Positions 59,597 through 64,000 of a stretch of 64,000 bases of DNA are shown here, one piece after another. The position numbers and the translations under genes are program-made. The stretch is from Marinomonas sp. MED121. Its GTDB lineage: Bacteria > Pseudomonadota > Gammaproteobacteria > Pseudomonadales > Marinomonadaceae. The stretch covers positions 189,822-253,821 of the forward strand of contig NZ_CH672429.1 in NCBI RefSeq assembly GCF_000153025.1, given 5' to 3'. The notes beneath the pieces are model-generated. The model was not told the DNA's origin, ran no database searches, and saw only the letters and a list, made by a program, of their open reading frames with translations. Positions within the stretch are counted from its first letter, which is position 1. Every line of letters begins with the position of its first letter.

Positions 59597-61048
59597 ATGC
59601 ATATTCAAGCGAAAGAGCCTTCTTCTCACCTGACTGATCCAGCACCAGGTACGCCTATTCGCAAGCTGCTAGATGCCCAAAAACTGGCTTATGCCAAACA
59701 CCCAATGCCCAGTTATCAAGAGCGCATCCATAAACTCAAGGCCTTAAAAAGTGCCTTACTTACCTTTCAAGAGCCTCTGATTCAAGCCATTAATCAAGAT
59801 TTTAGCTGCCGCTCCCGCGATGAAACCTTACTGGCTGAGTTGATGCCCACCATAGAGTCCATCAACTATGCCATTAAGCATGTTAAAAAATGGATGAAGC
59901 CTAGCAAACGCAAGGTTGGCCTCCTCTTTATGCCAGCTAAGAATCAGCTTCATTATCAACCTTTGGGTGTGGTCGGCATTATCGTGCCTTGGAACTACCC
60001 TATATTTTTAGCGTTGGGGCCTTTAATCGGTGCCTTAAGTGCTGGGAATCGCGCCATGATTAAGATGTCGGAGTTTACCCCACACCTTAATAAAGTACTG
60101 ATTGAGTTATTAGATAGCATTTACAAACAAGATACTGTCGCTGTGATTGAAGGGGACGCCGCCACTGCCATTGCCTTTACTGAGCAAGCATTTGATCATC
60201 TACTTTTTACAGGCTCCACCTCTGTGGGTCGCCATGTGATGATGGCCGCGGCTAAAAATCTGACCCCGGTTACCTTAGAGCTTGGAGGTAAATCTCCCGC
60301 CATCATTAGCCCTGATAGCCCCATGCAAGAGGCCTGTGAGCGCTTGTGTTTTGGTAAGTCTTTAAATGCGGGGCAAACCTGTGTTGCGCCCGATTATATC
60401 TTGGTACCCAAAGAGCGTGAGCAGGCATTTATTGATACCTATAAAGCCGTGTTTGGCAAGATGTACCCCAGCTTGAAAGATAATGATGATTACAGCGCCA
60501 TTATCAACCAGGCTCAATATCAAAGGTTAGCCCGTTGGTTAGATGAGGCTAAAAACAAGGGGGCTATTTGCCATGAAATTAACCCAGCCGAAGAAGATTT
60601 AAGCCAAGGCCGTAAAATGGCGCCGGTATTAGTACAAAAGACAGAGTCAGATATGACCATTGTCTTAGATGAAATCTTTGGACCCATCTTGCCTATTATC
60701 ACTTATACCTCCTTAGATGAAGCGCTGGACTATGTTAAACAGCGCCCTCGCCCATTGGCCCTGTATTATTTTGGACACAATAAAGCCGAGCAACAAAAAG
60801 TGTTAACCCAAAGCCACGCAGGTGGTGTGTGTATTAACGATACCTTGGTGCACCTTGCTCAAGATGATATGCCATTTGGTGGTGTGGGGGATTCTGGCAT
60901 GGGCCAATATCATGGTCATGAAGGGTTTTTAACCTTTTCAAAAGCCAAATCTGTGCATATTAAGGGCCACTTTAATAGCGCTAAATTTGCCTATGCGCCA
61001 TACAAAAGCCCAATGCATAAGCTGATTTATCGCTTTTTTATTCGTTAG
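59597..61048 (+). CDS. Aldehyde dehydrogenase (coniferyl-aldehyde type)
   Basis: This 483-residue NAD(P)-dependent enzyme has the family motifs VPWNYPIFLALGP, FTGSTSVG, LELGGKSP with the catalytic Glu and the catalytic Cys in NAGQTCVAP. It is of the class 3/coniferyl-aldehyde group, ending with basic and hydrophobic residues that may associate with membranes. I chose ATG 59597, with GGAG before it. It is the first of three plus-strand genes for alcohol/aldehyde oxidation. Confidence 0.92.
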   Translation: MHIQAKEPSSHLTDPAPGTPIRKLLDAQKLAYAKHPMPSYQERIHKLKALKSALLTFQEPLIQAINQDFSCRSRDETLLAELMPTIESINYAIKHVKKWMKPSKRKVGLLFMPAKNQLHYQPLGVVGIIVPWNYPIFLALGPLIGALSAGNRAMIKMSEFTPHLNKVLIELLDSIYKQDTVAVIEGDAATAIAFTEQAFDHLLFTGSTSVGRHVMMAAAKNLTPVTLELGGKSPAIISPDSPMQEACERLCFGKSLNAGQTCVAPDYILVPKEREQAFIDTYKAVFGKMYPSLKDNDDYSAIINQAQYQRLARWLDEAKNKGAICHEINPAEEDLSQGRKMAPVLVQKTESDMTIVLDEIFGPILPIITYTSLDEALDYVKQRPRPLALYYFGHNKAEQQKVLTQSHAGGVCINDTLVHLAQDDMPFGGVGDSGMGQYHGHEGFLTFSKAKSVHIKGHFNSAKFAYAPYKSPMHKLIYRFFIR

Positions 61049-61120
61049 CTTTTGGTTTTAACACCCATTGCTCGCCCTCGTCATATTTGCCATTAGATCA
61101 CAATAATAAAAGGTGAATTT

Positions 61121-61681
61121 ATGCCTGTCACAAGCAACCGTCGTGGTTTTCTCAAACTGGGTTTGGCATCGTCCATTGGCCTCACTCTCACCGCTAGCCT
61201 GATAGGCATGAGCCCTCATATTCAAGCCAAAAGTCCTGAAGATTTTGCCCATTTAAACTTTCGCTTTTTGGATGCGGATTCTGCCAACTTTCTAGCGGCC
61301 CTTTTTCCCCTTGTGCTTAACAAAAAAGACTTAGATAGAGACAGCCAAGAGACCTTATTAATCGCCTTAGATGAGGTGATTGATCACTTTAATGCTTTTA
61401 ATCAAAAACAGCTAAAACAGCTTTTTGATTTGATGGGATTTGCGCCAACACGTTTTATTGCAGGTGCACCTTGGGCGAATTGGTCTGAGGCGAGTGCGCA
61501 GGAGATTGAACACTTTTTGATTGGCTGGCGTGACAGTCGTTTAGCCTTAAAGCGCATGGGTTACCTCTCAATCTGTAAGCTGATCAACTTGAGCTGGTAT
61601 GCCAATAAAGCCACCTTTGCAGAGGTAGGTTACCCAGGGCCACCAGTTAAAATTCCAACACCGATTACCCATTCTTTATAG
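61121..61681 (+). CDS. Tat-signal small subunit (gluconate 2-dehydrogenase subunit 3-like)
   Basis: This 186-residue protein has a twin-arginine signal: NRRGFLKLGLASSIG followed by a hydrophobic core (LTLTASLIGM) to about residue 37. The rest is helical (LFPLVLNKKDLDRDSQE) and like the small subunit that accompanies GMC-type dehydrogenases. It is followed by such a GMC gene after 24 bp. It probably forms a periplasmic or membrane-associated complex with it and carries it across the membrane. Confidence 0.75.
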   Translation: MPVTSNRRGFLKLGLASSIGLTLTASLIGMSPHIQAKSPEDFAHLNFRFLDADSANFLAALFPLVLNKKDLDRDSQETLLIALDEVIDHFNAFNQKQLKQLFDLMGFAPTRFIAGAPWANWSEASAQEIEHFLIGWRDSRLALKRMGYLSICKLINLSWYANKATFAEVGYPGPPVKIPTPITHSL

Positions 61682-61705
61682 CCCTTTTTAGATTAGGTTA
61701 GCACT

Positions 61706-63304
61706 ATGTCAGAACGTAACTTTGCAGAAATTCGCGGTATCAGTGACCCTGTTTTAGAAGGGATTAACCAAGGTTGGCGCACCTTGGATGCAAGCCAAAT
61801 AAGTCAGACGCAAACACTCAAAGCCGATATTGTCATCATAGGCTCAGGTGCCGGTGGTGGCACCAGTGCCGAGGTGCTTAGCCAAACAGGTTTGTCGATC
61901 ATTTTACTGGAAGCAGGCCCCCTTAAAACCAGCAATGATTTTGATATGGACGAAGGTAAGGCTTATAAAAACCTCTATCAAGAGCATGCTGGCAGAATGA
62001 ATAAGGACGGCAGTGTATCCATTTTACAAGGGCGTTGTGTGGGTGGTTCGACTGTGATCAATTGGACCTCAAGCTTTCGTACCCCGTCACAAACACTCAA
62101 ACATTGGCAGGATGAGTTCCAGTTGGAAAACTGCTCTGAAAGTGAAATGGCCCCTTGGTTTGAAAAAATGGAGAAACGGTTAAACATCAACCCTTGGCCT
62201 GTGCCTCCCAATGAAAATAATGCGGTGCTAAGCAAAGGGGCAGATGCCCTTGGCATCCCTTGGAAGGTGATTCCGCGTAATGTCTTAGGCTGTTGGAATC
62301 TTGGCTATTGCGGCACGGGCTGTCCTACGAATGCCAAGCAATCCATGTTAGTGACGACGATTCCTGCGGCGTTAGAAAAAGAGACACAACTCATTTATAA
62401 CGCCCCTGCCAAGCAGCTCATTTTTGATGATAAAAAGCAAAAAGTGATTGGCGTTAAAATCAAAACAAAAGTAGGCGAACTTGAAATAAAGGCTGACACT
62501 TTTGTGATGGCAGCAGGTGGCATTAATAGCCCAGCGTTGATGTTGAGATCTGATGCGCCAGACCCAGAAAACCTGATTGGTAAGCGTACTTTTTTGCATC
62601 CTGTGGCCTTTTCGTTTGCTAAATTTGATCAGGCAATTGCCCCTTATTATGGGGCGCCGCAATCGGTTTATTCTGACCATTACCAATGGCAAGATGTGAC
62701 AGGAAAAGTCGGCTACAAGTTAGAAGTCCCTCCCCTTCACCCCAGTTTAACCTCGGCTCTTTTGCTCGGCCATGGGGCTGAACATGTGCAAGATATGCAA
62801 TCTCTACCACACCTTCATGCCATGATTGCCTTAATGCGAGATGGTTTTAATCAAGAGAGTGTCGGCGGTTCGATTGAACTTGCTGAAGATGGCAGCCCGA
62901 TTATTGATTACCCTATCAATGATTACCTTTGGCAGGGCATCAAAGAGGCTCATTTCAACATGGCTAAGCTTCAGTTTGCAGCAGGCGCTAAGGCGGTAAA
63001 ACTCGCGCACATTGACAGTGATTGGTATACCTCTTGGTCCGAATGTGAGCAGGCAATTAAGAGGTTTGACTATATTGATTGTCGTCCGCTTGTGGGTAGC
63101 GCCCATGTGATGGGTGGGCTTTCCATGGGTGAAGACCTGGATAAATGTTTGGTCAATAGCTTAGGGAAATACCATTATTTAGATAACCTTTATGTATTTG
63201 ATGGCTCTGTGTTTCCCACCAGCATTGGCGCGAATCCACAGCTATCGATTTATGGCATGGTCTGCAAAAATGCCAGTCATTTGGCGAGTACTCTGACTGA
63301 GTAA
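61706..63304 (+). CDS. GMC-family oxidoreductase
   Basis: This 532-residue flavoprotein has the FAD-binding motif VIIGSGAGGGTSAEVL near residue 47, the GMC signature GRCVGGSTVINW, and C-terminal SAHVMGGLSMG and FPTSIGANPQLS, the region of the catalytic His. It is of the long-chain alcohol oxidase/choline dehydrogenase group. No signal peptide, consistent with transport together with its Tat-signal partner. It oxidises an alcohol whose aldehyde product the upstream aldehyde dehydrogenase would then oxidise. Confidence 0.9.
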   Translation: MSERNFAEIRGISDPVLEGINQGWRTLDASQISQTQTLKADIVIIGSGAGGGTSAEVLSQTGLSIILLEAGPLKTSNDFDMDEGKAYKNLYQEHAGRMNKDGSVSILQGRCVGGSTVINWTSSFRTPSQTLKHWQDEFQLENCSESEMAPWFEKMEKRLNINPWPVPPNENNAVLSKGADALGIPWKVIPRNVLGCWNLGYCGTGCPTNAKQSMLVTTIPAALEKETQLIYNAPAKQLIFDDKKQKVIGVKIKTKVGELEIKADTFVMAAGGINSPALMLRSDAPDPENLIGKRTFLHPVAFSFAKFDQAIAPYYGAPQSVYSDHYQWQDVTGKVGYKLEVPPLHPSLTSALLLGHGAEHVQDMQSLPHLHAMIALMRDGFNQESVGGSIELAEDGSPIIDYPINDYLWQGIKEAHFNMAKLQFAAGAKAVKLAHIDSDWYTSWSECEQAIKRFDYIDCRPLVGSAHVMGGLSMGEDLDKCLVNSLGKYHYLDNLYVFDGSVFPTSIGANPQLSIYGMVCKNASHLASTLTE

Positions 63305-63538
63305 TTTGCACTTATCAAGCCTTGCACAGGCTAACGGGCTAAATCTAAACAGATAAAGCCCTATTTAAGCTTAACCCTAAGCTTAGCCGTCAGTGAAACC
63401 ACCCTTTTGCCGTTCATTTAGCTGTCTATTTAGTTCGTAGGATTTCACGACTTTCTTATCTCATAGAATCCATTCAAACAGCCTTTAAGAAATCAGCACT
63501 GTTTATGGAGCGTTAAATCATTATCTAAAAATTGAATC

Positions 63539-63551
63539 TTGACAGTGTCAA
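63539..63551. promoter_or_regulatory. Palindrome in promoter region of the last gene
   Basis: TTGACA-G-TGTCAA is a perfect 6-bp palindrome with a 1-nt centre. The TTGACA (63539-63544) could be a -35 box, with TATAGT at 63560-63565 but only a 15-bp spacer. It may be promoter, operator or both. The rest of the 349-bp gap (63305-63653) shows nothing else. Confidence 0.4.
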
Positions 63552-63653
63552 AATACATCTATAGTTTAAAACACACAAAAGAGAAACAAGCCTCAACTCT
63601 GGCTTTTTTATGACTTATTTTTCTGGCTCGCGCCCTCTGATTAAGGATTTACC

Positions 63654-64000
63654 ATGAGTGATCAAGACGATAACACCCTTATTTATAAAACAATGAAGGT
63701 TGAAATTCAGAACCAAGTTGCTCATGTGCAATTTACCAGACCTGATGAGCTAAACACCATGAATGCTGATTTTTGGCGTGAGCTACCAGAACTGATGAAT
63801 AGAATTAATGATGATGTGTTAGCCCGTGTTGTGGTGATCTCTTCAAGCGGTAAACACTTTAGTGCGGGAATGGATTTATCGGTTTTCACTGGCGCTAAAC
63901 GCAAAAAAATGGAGCTTGGTCGTAAGCATGAAAACCTACGCCGTACCGTCATGCAGCTGCAAGCTTGCTTGAGCGTTCTAGAAGATATTCGTATGCCAGT
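63654..64000 (+). CDS. Enoyl-CoA hydratase/isomerase family protein (partial)
   Basis: The gene starts at ATG 63654 and runs off the window after 115 codons. The frame shows crotonase motifs: VAHVQFTRPDELNTMNADFW and GKHFSAGMDLSVF, where the backbone amides of the Ala-Gly region form the oxyanion hole. It is of the enoyl-CoA hydratase or dienoyl-CoA isomerase type. It may go with the preceding alcohol/aldehyde oxidation genes in fatty-acid-like degradation. The C-terminal half is missing here. Confidence 0.88.
   Translation, partial: MSDQDDNTLIYKTMKVEIQNQVAHVQFTRPDELNTMNADFWRELPELMNRINDDVLARVVVISSSGKHFSAGMDLSVFTGAKRKKMELGRKHENLRRTVMQLQACLSVLEDIRMP

Overview
The window looks like chromosome of a marine gammaproteobacterium of roughly 40-45% GC, perhaps in the Oceanospirillales/Alteromonadales range. 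This rests on a LodA-like quinoprotein gene, the gene families present, and REP/Y1-transposase elements. I cannot name a genus from sequence alone. I saw no rRNA, tRNA, CRISPR array or prophage.

Layout. 1-3.1 kb: a LodA-like (cysteine tryptophylquinone family) gene followed by a ferritin-like gene, both on the minus strand. 3.5-13.6 kb: a complete guanidine uptake and degradation operon (NitT/TauT-type ABC transporter, two carboxyguanidine deiminase-type subunits, a biotin-dependent carboxylase of the urea/guanidine type, allophanate hydrolase). It is headed by a guanidine-I (ykkC) riboswitch, and what looks like a guanidine-II (mini-ykkC) riboswitch sits inside it, directly before the carboxylase gene. 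13.9-22.8 kb: ordinary accessory and housekeeping genes (cupin, AhpD-like, LysR, outer-membrane and periplasmic proteins, ABC-F, Na/Pi symporter, PhhB). 23-27.3 kb: a two-component system between a beta-barrel gene and a secreted fumarylacetoacetate-hydrolase-family gene. Both flanking promoters carry the same 11-bp-phased direct repeat, so this is probably a local regulon.

27.4-53.4 kb: an AT-rich accessory region with many copies of one mobile element. A full copy runs from a left end beginning GACAGCC, through a minus-strand Y1 (RAYT/IS200-like) transposase gene, to a right end carrying a REP-like palindrome and finishing in CATGGTAATT. One full-length element, several truncated or internally deleted copies and many solo ends are present. 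They border or truncate neighbouring genes: an AAA ATPase, probably a pentapeptide-repeat gene, and a second attH-like copy. Between them lie an att-type ABC exporter with a secreted lipocalin-like hydrolase, a three-gene cluster of unknown function, and a four-gene minus-strand operon (MazG-like; GIY-YIG/helicase/S24-peptidase fusion; AAA ATPase; HNH nuclease) that looks like an anti-phage defence locus.

53.8-64 kb: a PI-PLC-like phosphodiesterase, a MITE-like repeat, a methylguanine methyltransferase, a second two-component system, and a TetR-controlled alcohol/aldehyde oxidation module (aldehyde dehydrogenase, Tat-signal small subunit, GMC oxidoreductase) with a perfect-palindrome operator candidate. 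An enoyl-CoA hydratase family gene runs off the end. Short in-frame tandem duplications (9-18 bp units) recur throughout, inside genes as well as between them.
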